Shown here in pieces: positions 48,590-57,634 of a DNA stretch of 60,324 bases; position 1 is the stretch's first letter; each line of letters begins with the position of its first letter. This DNA is from Schizochytrium sp. CCTCC M209059. Its lineage: Eukaryota > Sar > Bigyra > Thraustochytrida > Thraustochytriidae. Below the pieces are notes generated by a model, which saw only the letters and a list, made by a program, of their open reading frames with translations, was not told the DNA's origin and did not search any database. The position numbers and the translations under genes are program-made. The stretch covers positions 537,255 through 597,578 of the forward strand of contig KN805390.1 in assembly GCA_000818945.1 (NCBI GenBank). Direction: 5' to 3'.

Positions 48590-49641
48590 CTGTGCCAGCG
48601 AAAGCGGCAAAAGCGAAACCTCGTGCAGCAGGGAGACGCACACGCGTGGAGGCGACCATGGCGGAGGAGACGGTGGCAACGGAGACGGCAATGTCGGCGG
48701 AGGCGTCGATGGCAGCGGAGCTAGTGGCCGCCGGCACGGCGGAGGGCAAGTCGGCGGCCCTGATCAAGGAGGGCCTGCAAAGCAAGCACAAGGCCGAGCG
48801 CAAGGCCCTGCGCAAGGACGGCAACGACGCCCTGAGCGGGCTTAAGGGCGACGAACGTAAGCGCGTCGAGGCAGAGAATAACAAGAAGAAGGACGAGCAG
48901 GCGGAGAAACATGCCGCCGAGATGGCCGCGCTCGAGGCCGCGCTCGAGGCTGCTGCTTCGGCCGAGGGCGAGAACGGCGACGGCGAACAGCTTGCCGCCG
49001 GCACGAGCATGGCCGTCCCGAAACAGAACCAAGTCACACGCGCGCAAAAGCGGCGTGAAAAGAAAAAGGAGCAGGAAAAGCTCGCCAAAGAGCGATTCGC
49101 AGAACGTAAGGCTCAGGCAGGACCGAGTCGCCGCGACCGGGAAATGGAGACCATCTCTGCGAAGCTGCTCGGCAAGGGATTTGCGCTAAAGGAGGTGGAG
49201 GCCGACGGCCACTGTCTGTATCGCGCTGTGGCAGACCAGCTGATTCAGAAAAAACAAACCAGCGTTGGCGAGTCCAAAGAGCCACACAAATTATTGCGCA
49301 CCATGTGCGCCCAGTATATGCGTACGCATCGTCCTCTGTTCGAGCCCTTTATCGCACTCGATGATGAGGGTGGCGAGCAGGGTGCGCACAGCTTTGAGGA
49401 GTACCTTGACACCGTGCAGAACTCCGCCGAGTGGGGTGGCCAGCTCGAACTGCGTGCGCTTGCTGGGGCGCTGCAGACCCCGATCGAGGTATATGCCGCC
49501 GATGGCCCGATGGTTATCATGGGCGAGGACTTTACCGGCGAGCCTCTTCGTGTCAGCTTCCACCAGCACTTTCTCACTCTTGGAGAGCACTACAACTCGG
49601 TGCAGCCATCTTCTGCGATTGCTGAGGCCGACAATTTCTAG
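48586..49641 (+). CDS. OTU-family deubiquitinase, OTUD6-like
   Basis: A 351-residue cysteine protease that removes ubiquitin. Residues ~60-195 are a Lys/Glu/Ala coiled coil (RAQKRREKKKEQEKL), as in OTUD6A/B. The OTU domain spans about 195-345: the catalytic D207-x2-C210 lies in EADGHCLYRAVADQL, the family middle block is EYLDTVQNSAEWGGQLELRA, and the catalytic His is H335 in EHYNSV. All catalytic residues are present. Several in-frame ATGs occur (48586, 48658 and later ones); the first overlaps the upstream gene's stop, so 48658 (MAEETVAT) may be the real start. OTUD6B in animals acts in translation and proteasome assembly; whether that holds here is unknown. Confidence 0.92.
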   Translation: MTVPAKAAKAKPRAAGRRTRVEATMAEETVATETAMSAEASMAAELVAAGTAEGKSAALIKEGLQSKHKAERKALRKDGNDALSGLKGDERKRVEAENNKKKDEQAEKHAAEMAALEAALEAAASAEGENGDGEQLAAGTSMAVPKQNQVTRAQKRREKKKEQEKLAKERFAERKAQAGPSRRDREMETISAKLLGKGFALKEVEADGHCLYRAVADQLIQKKQTSVGESKEPHKLLRTMCAQYMRTHRPLFEPFIALDDEGGEQGAHSFEEYLDTVQNSAEWGGQLELRALAGALQTPIEVYAADGPMVIMGEDFTGEPLRVSFHQHFLTLGEHYNSVQPSSAIAEADNF

Positions 49642-50161
49642 ACTCACCAAAGGCCCTTTAATCTTTTGTTCGCTCATAAATCGGCGCTGTGTGTCTGCTT
49701 ATTGGCAACCCAAAATGCTGTCCTCTTTTCTTGATGTGCTACATGGCCTCGGCGTATGAATCTTGTTCGCCATCAAGAGACAAAGTCACATTTTTTTCTC
49801 CCCGAAAAAGTACCACCATAGCATGCGAATGAAGAACGAAGTGGCCATTCTTGCCAAACACGATTTCTCGCTCTTGTTTGTTCTTGCGTGGTTCGGCAGC
49901 GCTTTTGGCCTCGGTCAATCGCGCTGCAGTCGCCACAGCCCTCGCCACTCGCATATCCGCATGCTGCGTGCACATACACCATCTTGGATGCCACTGGCAG
50001 GTTGACGAAATTCGCGCGTCATCTTTGACCTCCCTCGGGGAGTCGAGGATCGATCGATCGGTGCCGCGCGACGGGAGGAGGCGCAGAAGATAGATCTCGA
50101 GGCGCGCGCGCGCGGGGAGGGCGAGGACGCGCGAGCAGAGCGCCCGGCGCGTAGCGCGGCA
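49642..50161. other. Spacer upstream of the 5-phosphatase
   Basis: The first half is AT-richer 3' sequence, the last ~120 bp is very GC-rich leader. No gene or repeat is seen. Confidence 0.5.
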
Positions 50162-52855
50162 ATGCGGAGACTGGGCGGCGGGTCCGGGCGCGGCGCTCGC
50201 GGAGGGGGCGTCGATGGCGGCGGCGGAGCGGTGCGACATGGTGTGGACCCGTTGGACCCCATGGCGACGGCGTCCTTTGAGGACGTCGCTGGCGAGGCCA
50301 CGGCGGCGGCGCGAGAGCTGGAGAAACGGCAGAACAGCATCGTCGTGACGCAAAAGATTAGGGACGAATGGATCAGAGACCAGCTCCGTTCTCGCAAGGA
50401 CGAGTTTACCAAATACCACGATTTGAAGCTCTTTGTCACCACGTGGAATGTGAACGGCAAAAAGCCCGAGTCCCTCGAGGCTCTTCTGAGCGTTGGCGGT
50501 GCGGAGCGGCCAGATATTTACGTTTGCGGTTTCCAAGAGCTAGTCGATCTTACAGCCGGCAACGTCGTCATGGATTCTGCCAGCAAGGACCGTACGTCAA
50601 CCTGGGTCGATACCATTGGCGCCACGCTCAAGCGCATGTACGGTGGAGAGGGCCTGCACTACAAGTTGCTAACTGCGCGGAACCTGGTCGGCGTCATGGT
50701 GTGCGTCTTTGTGAATCGAGCTCATGTGGCGCGTGTGCCGCAGCTCTCGGTTCAGACGGCAATCACAGCCACGGGAGTGATGGGTATGGGCAACAAGGGC
50801 GGCGTCAGTTTGCGCTTTCAGCTTTACGACACGACCTTTTGCTTTGTGTGCGCGCATCTTGCGGCGCATCGGGAAGCTGTCGAGGCTCGCAATTCCGACT
50901 ACCGCAACATTATGCTGAAAACCACCTTCAAAGACGATGCCCAGACGCTCGTTCATCGAAGCGCGGAAGAGCGTCTTGCAGCGCCGTCGGACGCAACGAC
51001 GATGCTGCCAGACGGCCACGGCGTCTACAATCGCGCCAACGACGGTGCTCTGGGTCCGGCGAGCGTACGGGGCGGGGGCTTGGCGCCCGCAACGATGCCC
51101 GGTTTTGGGGCCGTGGGGCCCGACGACACGGATAGCGAGGCTGGCGAGACGAGTGTGGGCATGGGCGCAGGTGACGGAAGCTCTGGTAATACCGCAGGTG
51201 CGGGTGGAGAGGACGACATGCTCCAGCATAGCTCGCTCAACCTCGCACCCGTGCTCGCCGAGCAAACCTTTAGCATTGCGGATCATGACTACGTATTTTG
51301 GCTGGGAGATTTTAATTACCGCATCGTCATGCCGCATAGCATTGAGGAAGTCTTTCGGCATGTTGATGCCAATGATCTGGCGTGGCTTCGCCGTAATGAT
51401 CAGCTGCTGTCGGAGCAAGCAGCGGGACGCACCTTTGTCGGCTTCAAAGAGGGCGAGATTGAGTTTTTGCCAACGTACAAGTTCCAGGCCGGAACGAATC
51501 AGTATGATCGCAGACCCGAGAAAAAAGTGCGCGCACCTGCCTTTTGCGATCGCATTCTTTGGCGCGATGTGAACGGTGCCAGCGCGCGGATCCAGCAGTA
51601 CGTGAGCTGCCCGACGCTGACAATCTCTGACCACAAGCCCGTGATTGGGATTTTCGAAGCGCGCGTTAAGGAGGTTGTGCCATCTGATCGTACGAGAATT
51701 TTCCAGGAAATCGTGCGGCAGCTCGATCGCTGGGAAAATGCAGAGCGCCCGCAGCTCCAGGTCGAGCCTCAGACCATCACCTTTGAAGGCGGTCTGCGTT
51801 ACATGGAACGGCGCGAAGAGACGATTCTCCTCGCAAACACCTGCAATGTGCCAGTGACGTGGCGCTTTGTGCCGAACATGGAGGATCTCGCCATTTGCAA
51901 GCCGTGGCTTCGTCTGGATCCCGACTTTGGACTCATTCCCCCTGGAGAGCGGGCCGAGGTGCGCGTTATCGCCCTCGTGGAGCACACGACGGCCCGCGCT
52001 GTGGCTGCAGGCGCTGATGATCTCGACGACATCTTGGTTTTGCGTCTCGAGGGCGGGCGTGACCATTTTGTTTGTGTTTCGTCTGCATTCGCGCCCACGT
52101 GCTTTGGTGTCGACCTTGCGCGCCTTGCGCGCACGCACCACCCGTTTGCGGCGTCGGCAGACGATATCAAAGTGTGCAGACTTGATCGAGAGGCGCGTCT
52201 TGGGGCCGACAAGGCTGCGCAGCCTTTGCGTCTGCCCAAGGAGCTCTGGTGGCTATGCAACTTTTTGTGGAACTTTGATCTTCTCAAGGTCTCTCAGATC
52301 TTTGTCATGAGCGCTCGACTTGCGAATCCAGACAAGCTTCGTGCCGTGCGTCGCGCCATTGACGCTGGTCATGAGCTTGTTCCAGAGGACGAGGACGGCG
52401 CTAGCGTCACGGCAAGCCATGCCATGGCCCACGCTGTGGCCACCATCATTATCGAATTTTTGCAGGCCCTCCCGGAGCCCGTGGTCCCCTTTGCACTCTT
52501 TCCGCGATTTGACATGGAGAACCAGTCAATGGATGTTTGGGGTCGACGATTCCTCGATCAGCTGCCCCCCTTGAACCACAACGTCTTTATCTACATCATT
52601 ACCTTTTTGCGCGAGATTGTCAAGTGCCGCCCGTACAATGACATTAAGCCACCGGATCTTGCTGCAGTCTTTGCCCACGCTCTTCTTCGTCCTGCCGAGG
52701 TCTTGGTCAAGCAAAAGGAGACCTCGGTGCAGGCAAACGTGCCTTTCGACCTTCCCAACTGGTTCACGGGCGAGAAGAAGGAGTCCACGCTTCAGCATAT
52801 GGCCGAAACCCTCATTCTGCACTTTATCAATGCCGACCGCGCCTTTCTCCTCTAG
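50162..52855 (+). CDS. OCRL/INPP5B-like inositol polyphosphate 5-phosphatase with ASH and RhoGAP-like domains
   Basis: An 897-residue enzyme expected to remove the 5-phosphate of PI(4,5)P2 or related lipids on endosomal, Golgi or ciliary membranes. An alternative start is the in-frame ATG in LDPMATASFEDV. The IPPc domain runs from about 90 to 505: LFVTTWNVNGKKPE, VCGFQELVDL, MGNKGGVSLRF, CAHLAAHREAVEARNSDY, WLGDFNYRI, RAPAFCDRILW and SDHKPVIG, all catalytic motifs intact. A Gly/Ala/Asp-rich insertion of about 90 residues (near 260-365) lies between two catalytic motifs. An ASH domain (about 535-660, CKPWLRLDPDFG and DDILVLRLEGGRDHF) and a C-terminal RhoGAP-like domain (about 690-897) follow. 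The GAP region lacks the Arg-finger motif, as in animal OCRL. There is no N-terminal PH or CAAX box. Confidence 0.94.
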   Translation: MRRLGGGSGRGARGGGVDGGGGAVRHGVDPLDPMATASFEDVAGEATAAARELEKRQNSIVVTQKIRDEWIRDQLRSRKDEFTKYHDLKLFVTTWNVNGKKPESLEALLSVGGAERPDIYVCGFQELVDLTAGNVVMDSASKDRTSTWVDTIGATLKRMYGGEGLHYKLLTARNLVGVMVCVFVNRAHVARVPQLSVQTAITATGVMGMGNKGGVSLRFQLYDTTFCFVCAHLAAHREAVEARNSDYRNIMLKTTFKDDAQTLVHRSAEERLAAPSDATTMLPDGHGVYNRANDGALGPASVRGGGLAPATMPGFGAVGPDDTDSEAGETSVGMGAGDGSSGNTAGAGGEDDMLQHSSLNLAPVLAEQTFSIADHDYVFWLGDFNYRIVMPHSIEEVFRHVDANDLAWLRRNDQLLSEQAAGRTFVGFKEGEIEFLPTYKFQAGTNQYDRRPEKKVRAPAFCDRILWRDVNGASARIQQYVSCPTLTISDHKPVIGIFEARVKEVVPSDRTRIFQEIVRQLDRWENAERPQLQVEPQTITFEGGLRYMERREETILLANTCNVPVTWRFVPNMEDLAICKPWLRLDPDFGLIPPGERAEVRVIALVEHTTARAVAAGADDLDDILVLRLEGGRDHFVCVSSAFAPTCFGVDLARLARTHHPFAASADDIKVCRLDREARLGADKAAQPLRLPKELWWLCNFLWNFDLLKVSQIFVMSARLANPDKLRAVRRAIDAGHELVPEDEDGASVTASHAMAHAVATIIIEFLQALPEPVVPFALFPRFDMENQSMDVWGRRFLDQLPPLNHNVFIYIITFLREIVKCRPYNDIKPPDLAAVFAHALLRPAEVLVKQKETSVQANVPFDLPNWFTGEKKESTLQHMAETLILHFINADRAFLL

Positions 52856-53749
52856 CTGCCTAAAAGAAGAGAGCATGCCATGATGAAAGCAATAAAAACG
52901 AATAAAATCAGCGTTTGTCTAGAGAAATCATCCCTTTACGGCGTATCGTCTTCAAGGTTTTGGCAGCAGCAACGACAATCATGATGATGACTTCGACTAC
53001 AGTCGTTTCTACGAAGAACGTCTTGCGGAGGGAGAGAGACTGTGCGATGCTTCTACGGGCAGAAATCTCCCGTTCACGCGCACTCGCACGCGTCGGAGGA
53101 CCAAGAAAGTGCAAGAATCTAGCTCAACTCCACCCGTTTGACATTCGCAAGAAGCTATCAGTTCCAGTTCGCAAGGTATTTTCTCTTTTCGGCCAACAGC
53201 ACGAACAGCGATTTTCTCCAAGCGTAGGCGTATGAATAGCAGCGAAAAAAAGAGAAATGAATAAATGAACATATCTTCCACAGGCCTTGTCGCCGTGATG
53301 GAATTTCATCACCACATGAAGTGGCAGAACCTTGGGTGTGCCTGTACTAGGTTTTCGACTAATCCTCTTTGTACTGCAGCTCAAGCATCTCTCTAGTCAT
53401 TCTTCCACAAACCTTCTCCTCTTCTTTTGCCAACTGGCTTCTTTGTTCTTGGCCTCAAATCTCAGTAGCACCAGCGTAAACTACGTATACGTACGCGGCG
53501 GCGACGGCGCACGGCGTGCCGCTTCGCATCCTGTTCTGTTCCTCTACACACGTTCCACTCCTCCCGTCCTTGTCTTTTCCTCCCCCCCCCAGATAGTCGG
53601 AACCGGTGCTCTTGAAGGTGAGCAATATGACCACGTGGTCGCGGGGCGGATTGGGAAGTTAGGTGGTAACCATAGACATGGATGGAGCCCCCCCAAGCCG
53701 GGGCCGCGGGCGACCACGTCATTCGTTCTTCCCCTTTTCTACGAGTCGC

Positions 53750-53804
<55 letters not shown>

Positions 53805-53879
53805 GAAGCGGAAAGAGGAAAAGAAGCGGAAACTCTGTCTGAGCCTGGCATTGCAAAGCATACCTCGATCGCGCACGTA

Positions 53880-53919
<40 letters not shown>

Positions 53920-54034
53920 TCGCCGCTGCCGCCCGTGCTCGCGCGCGCAGCCCGGCAAGCTGCGGAAGGAGCGAGAAAACGGCGACAGATTGGACGCGCG
54001 GGATCGCAAGGGCCCACGCACGAGGAGCAGGACC
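52856..54034. other. Spacer with AATAAA and GA/CGCA repeats
   Basis: AATAAA at 52891-52896 is a likely polyadenylation signal for the 5-phosphatase. A (GA)n tract (53755-53799) and a (GCAC)n tract (53878-53919) lie upstream of the bZIP gene. A small ATG-started frame at 52981-53235 is open, but I do not call it. Confidence 0.5.
53755..53919. repeat. (GA)n and (GCAC)n microsatellites
   Basis: About 22 GA units are followed 75 bp later by ten GCAC units, both within 280 bp of the bZIP ATG and probably in its promoter or leader. Confidence 0.88.
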
Positions 54035-55462
54035 ATGACCTCGCACGAGCCAGCGCCGCTCGCGTACGCGGGGGGCCAGAACGAGGAGGCCGTGGCGCAG
54101 AGGCAGAGCGTGGAGAGCGCGAGACCGCAGGAGGAGGGAATGCAGTCGATGGAACACGGCGAGGACTGGCTGCAGACGCTGCTCGCGGACGAGAGCGAGA
54201 GCTTTGTAGCGAGTGCCTTTGCTGACGATCTCACAGGCGCATACAGCGACTCGGAGGGATCCATGTCGACGTCGACGTCGCCCTTTGCCGATACAGACAA
54301 CACCTTCTTGCTGGATGGATTTGACTTCCCGGATCCCAGCGCGCTTCCCGAAGACATCGGTTTGGCCAATATTCCACCTTTTGAGGATCTCAGGACTGAC
54401 CTTTCGCCGGAAATGCACGTGACGGATACTCTTGCGCCGGCGCCAGAGTCTTCGTCCGCAGGTTTGCCATCTGCGAGACCCGCGTTTACGTCTTTTCCAA
54501 GCCAGCCGTCGTATCATACTCCAGAAATGCCAGAAGCGCCGGCCCCGCGGCGTTCGGCACCAGCCAGAACCGCGACGTCCACGATGGCAACGCCGACGAC
54601 AACGACATCATCATCGCCGCGGCCCGCAGCGCCCCGCTGCAAACGTAAACAGACGACTATTTCCGGTTCGGAATCTGGTCGATCGAAACGTCGGGCCAGC
54701 AGCGCTGCGAGCACGCGGTCATCCGGCAGCTCAACCTCTGGGTACAGCTCGTCGGGCACCGCGGACAGCTCGACATTTAGCGCCGGTGCACCCCCTTCTG
54801 CGGAGAAGGTGCGTCAGATGAAACTAAAGAAGAAACGCGAGCGGAATCGCATTTTGGCCGCCGAGTCAAGGCAGCGTCGCAAGGATCACATGGAACTCCT
54901 CGAGAAGGAGAACGCAGCCCTGCGGTCACGCGTGCAAGCGCTCGAGGCCGAGGTCGCCTCGTTGCGCGGACATCCCCAATCTCACGCGGCGACGCTTATG
55001 CAGCACGAGAACACCAACGCTGCGCGCGCACGTGCCAATGCTGTGACAATGCGCAGCACCAAGATGGGCGCAGCTGCCATGGCTGTGGCAACCTCGATGG
55101 TTGTTCTCACCGACTCTTCGGAGGCTTCTGCGTCGGGCGCGAGTTCCTGCGAGATGATCAGTTTCTGGGCCCTTGGCCTTGACCTTGTTTCGGGTTCTGG
55201 TGTCGACCTCGATCGTCTCTTTTTGCATTCGCTGGTTCTCTTTGTCTGCGTCGCGCTCTCTCTTGCCGTCGTTGCATTGTACTACTTTCGCGTGCTTCGC
55301 GCCAAGCGTGATGAGCTCTGCGCTGTCAAGCAGCCCGAGACCACCAACGACGCCAAGTTGCCCTTGTACATGAAACACCGCGCGCGCTACACTGCGTTCG
55401 ACGCAAACTCCTCATGCCTTTCATCTCGCGCCTGGACCTCGTCCACGTTGCGTGCTCGATGA
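54035..55462 (+). CDS. bZIP transcription factor with a C-terminal membrane anchor
   Basis: A 475-residue protein from the ATG at 54035 (MTSHEPAPLAYAGG); the frame upstream opens at TTG. Residues ~40-125 are acidic with aromatic residues (DWLQTLLADESESFVA, LPEDIGLANIPPFEDL), typical of an activation domain. A Ser/Thr/Pro-rich region follows. The basic region and zipper span about 264-320 (RERNRILAAESRQRRKDHME, then ENAALRSRVQALEAEVASL), with the N-x7-R signature intact. One long hydrophobic helix, FLHSLVLFVCVALSLAVVALYY, lies at about 396-420, followed by a ~55-residue tail. This order matches ER- or membrane-tethered bZIPs (ATF6, plant bZIP17/28, CREB3 types) that are released by proteolysis under stress. 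I see no clear S1P/S2P site, so processing is inference. Confidence 0.9.
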   Translation: MTSHEPAPLAYAGGQNEEAVAQRQSVESARPQEEGMQSMEHGEDWLQTLLADESESFVASAFADDLTGAYSDSEGSMSTSTSPFADTDNTFLLDGFDFPDPSALPEDIGLANIPPFEDLRTDLSPEMHVTDTLAPAPESSSAGLPSARPAFTSFPSQPSYHTPEMPEAPAPRRSAPARTATSTMATPTTTTSSSPRPAAPRCKRKQTTISGSESGRSKRRASSAASTRSSGSSTSGYSSSGTADSSTFSAGAPPSAEKVRQMKLKKKRERNRILAAESRQRRKDHMELLEKENAALRSRVQALEAEVASLRGHPQSHAATLMQHENTNAARARANAVTMRSTKMGAAAMAVATSMVVLTDSSEASASGASSCEMISFWALGLDLVSGSGVDLDRLFLHSLVLFVCVALSLAVVALYYFRVLRAKRDELCAVKQPETTNDAKLPLYMKHRARYTAFDANSSCLSSRAWTSSTLRAR

Positions 55463-56177
55463 GCATAGCACTCTTCGTCACCTCTATCATTAGAAGAAGC
55501 ATCCCATCACTCTTCTGACTCACATGTCAGCCTTTGATGAAAGAAACAAACCCTGTAAAATCGTGAAATACAAACTCTCTGAAAACAATCATGAAACCCA
55601 AACCTTCCGACGTACGTACGTACGTACGTCTTTGCAATTTTTTCGCTTTTTTCCTTGGATGAAGCGCATTTTAGCCTCGAGATTGTTTCCTTTCTAAGAA
55701 ACGGTAATTCCACGTGCTTCATGCGTGGGAAAGTAAGCGTGCGCGCCAAGATGGTGGTGTACGTACAATGCTCTCACCATGTAGCCTCCACCGTGGCCTC
55801 GTCCAAAAAGAGCAACCTTCCACCATGGAAGGAACTATCAGTGAATCGATGGCACGTGGAAGACTCCGTTTGGCGGCGGCGATTCTCGACACCAGACCTG
55901 AATCAGGGGGGTCTTCTCAAACGAGCTGCCACTTGCCTTGCGCGCGGGCAGGAAAGAGTGAGGGCGAGTGGGGTGTTCGTACGTACGCAGGGAGGCACGC
56001 GGGCGCAGGCAGGGCAGGCCGGGCCGGTGTCGCGGTGCGTTTGGACACCCTGGAAAGAAGGCGAGGCAGGCCGAAGCTTGATTCGATCGAGCCCCGAATA
56101 AACATACGCCGAGCGCGTGCCACGCACGCGACAAGACACGCGGAGGAGCAGAGCACGTCTTGCAGGCCGCAGGGGAA
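55463..56177. other. Spacer with ACGT repeat
   Basis: An (ACGT)n tract lies at 55609-55629. Two frames here have protein-like patches but lack an ATG in a credible place. No gene is called. Confidence 0.45.
55609..55629. repeat. (ACGT)5 palindromic repeat
   Basis: Five self-complementary ACGT units 3' of the bZIP gene. Confidence 0.85.
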
Positions 56178-56930
56178 ATGTTGTCGCGCTCATTGCGAAG
56201 CGACATCTTCCCGGTAGGAGGAGACGATGATGAGAGGGAGAGAGATCAAGAGGGTCTCGTGCTCATTTTCCAGCGCCGAAAAGCCGAAACGCGGTACCCG
56301 GAGCAGGTTAAAGCTGTGCAAGAAGGGTGCTCGGCAATCGGACTTCAGGCTTTTGAGTGGAATGACTTCTTTGCACAATACATTCGCACGGAGGGCGAGA
56401 GCCGCCTTCTCGGCCCTCCAGACTCGCTGATGAGAGAAATTTCCATGCGAGAGCTCTTGCAAATTTTGTCTGACTGTGGCCGTGACATAGCCTTTGCTGG
56501 CGCGGCCGAGCGCAACCTCTTTATCACGGTTGCGCTCGTTCACGCAATGCTGACAATGGTTGTGCTCACATTCTTTCAAACGATCTCATATTTTCTCCTG
56601 TGGAACATTCTTGATGTTGTTGGTCTGCTAATTCTCTTCCTTTTTCTACTCGAGATTTACAATTGCAAAAAGTACAGCAAACCCTTCCAGATGTCACTTT
56701 CAGGACCAGCACGCCGGTATCGTAATGCAATTGAAGAGCGTCTGGCGAATGCAAATGCCAGATATCCCAAGCTTCTCTTTGAGTACGAATGGAACTGGAT
56801 ACAGCTCAGTCTGGGACGCATGGAAATTGTCGCCGTACGATCGCGCGAGAGCATTAGCGATGGCGTTGGCGACATGGCTATTACGGAGCCCGACGCGCCT
56901 GACCAGCAATCGTTCCTTGATCAGGTATAG
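56178..56930 (+). CDS. Two-helix membrane protein, unknown function
   Basis: A 250-residue protein from the ATG at 56178 (MLSRSLRSDIFPVGG). After ~110 mostly hydrophilic residues, two transmembrane helices lie close together, at about 114-136 (LFITVALVHAMLTMVVLTFF) and 139-162 (FLLWNILDVVGLLILFLFLL). They are linked by two or three residues, so this is probably a hairpin with both ends on the same side. The C-terminal ~85 residues include LFEYEWNWIQLSLGRMEI and an acidic tail. The hairpin could be reticulon-like or just a pair of TM helices; no family is recognised. Confidence 0.75.
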   Translation: MLSRSLRSDIFPVGGDDDERERDQEGLVLIFQRRKAETRYPEQVKAVQEGCSAIGLQAFEWNDFFAQYIRTEGESRLLGPPDSLMREISMRELLQILSDCGRDIAFAGAAERNLFITVALVHAMLTMVVLTFFQTISYFLLWNILDVVGLLILFLFLLEIYNCKKYSKPFQMSLSGPARRYRNAIEERLANANARYPKLLFEYEWNWIQLSLGRMEIVAVRSRESISDGVGDMAITEPDAPDQQSFLDQV

Positions 56931-57634
56931 TATGAGAACTTGCTATGTCTGAACATGATGTAGCAAACAATTCGTTGGATTTTGCGAAAATTTAAAATGT
57001 ACGTAGTATTGCATGATTTTGATTCGGTCATGCGTTGAAGGCATGAGTCAAAGTAGCTTTTTTCCTTTTCGAGGAGGTTGTGTTGATTTGCAAAAAAAGT
57101 TGAGAGAAAAACACGTCGCACCCTACGTTGGTCGATACGCACACCGCTGCTATCTCAGCTTTCAATTACAGCCTTTAATTTTCGAACTGAGAAACGCACC
57201 TATAAGCGGCACGTCCACAGGCAGGCAAGCAAACGAGAACCATCAACTGTCCAAATTCGCGCTACATTCACAGACAGCATGGCAGGCGAAATTAATTGGC
57301 CCAACCGTATCACACAGCGGCGGCGGCGGCGGCGATGGTCTTTAATTAGTAATCAGAAAAGTGAAAGTGACGGTTCCAGAGGTTCTTCGCACTTAACGAC
57401 CGTCTTTGGTCGACGACGAGCAAACAAACGACGACGAGAGGAGTCTCTCTCTCTCTTGTCCTCTCTCTCGCGCGCGGGGATTCGCCCTCTCCGAACCAAA
57501 GGGCAATCGACGTCTGACAAAAGCAACACGTAGACGTGGGCGCGGTGGCGGCGAGTCGAGTCCCAGCTTTGTTTGTGCAACCTCGACACCATTGACTGTT
57601 CCATAGCGGCGACACCCTCATTCCGGGACCGACC
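56931..57634. other. Spacer upstream of the RING gene
   Basis: One ATG-started frame (57013-57345, 110 residues, MILIRSCVEGMSQSS onward) has natural-looking composition but ends in a (CGG)n-encoded Gly run at 57318-57335, so I do not call it. No other element is seen. Confidence 0.4.

Noticed and set aside
52981..53235. Small ATG-started frame 3' of the 5-phosphatase
   Set aside because: Some coding-like residues but no conserved motif, no clear promoter, and an equally open opposite strand.
53332..54225. 297-residue frame through the GA and GCAC repeats
   Set aside because: Low-complexity translation of microsatellites, and it overlaps the bZIP gene out of frame.
57013..57345. 110-residue ATG-started frame before the RING gene
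   Set aside because: Natural-looking composition but it ends in a CGG repeat and lacks any domain; left as a spacer note.
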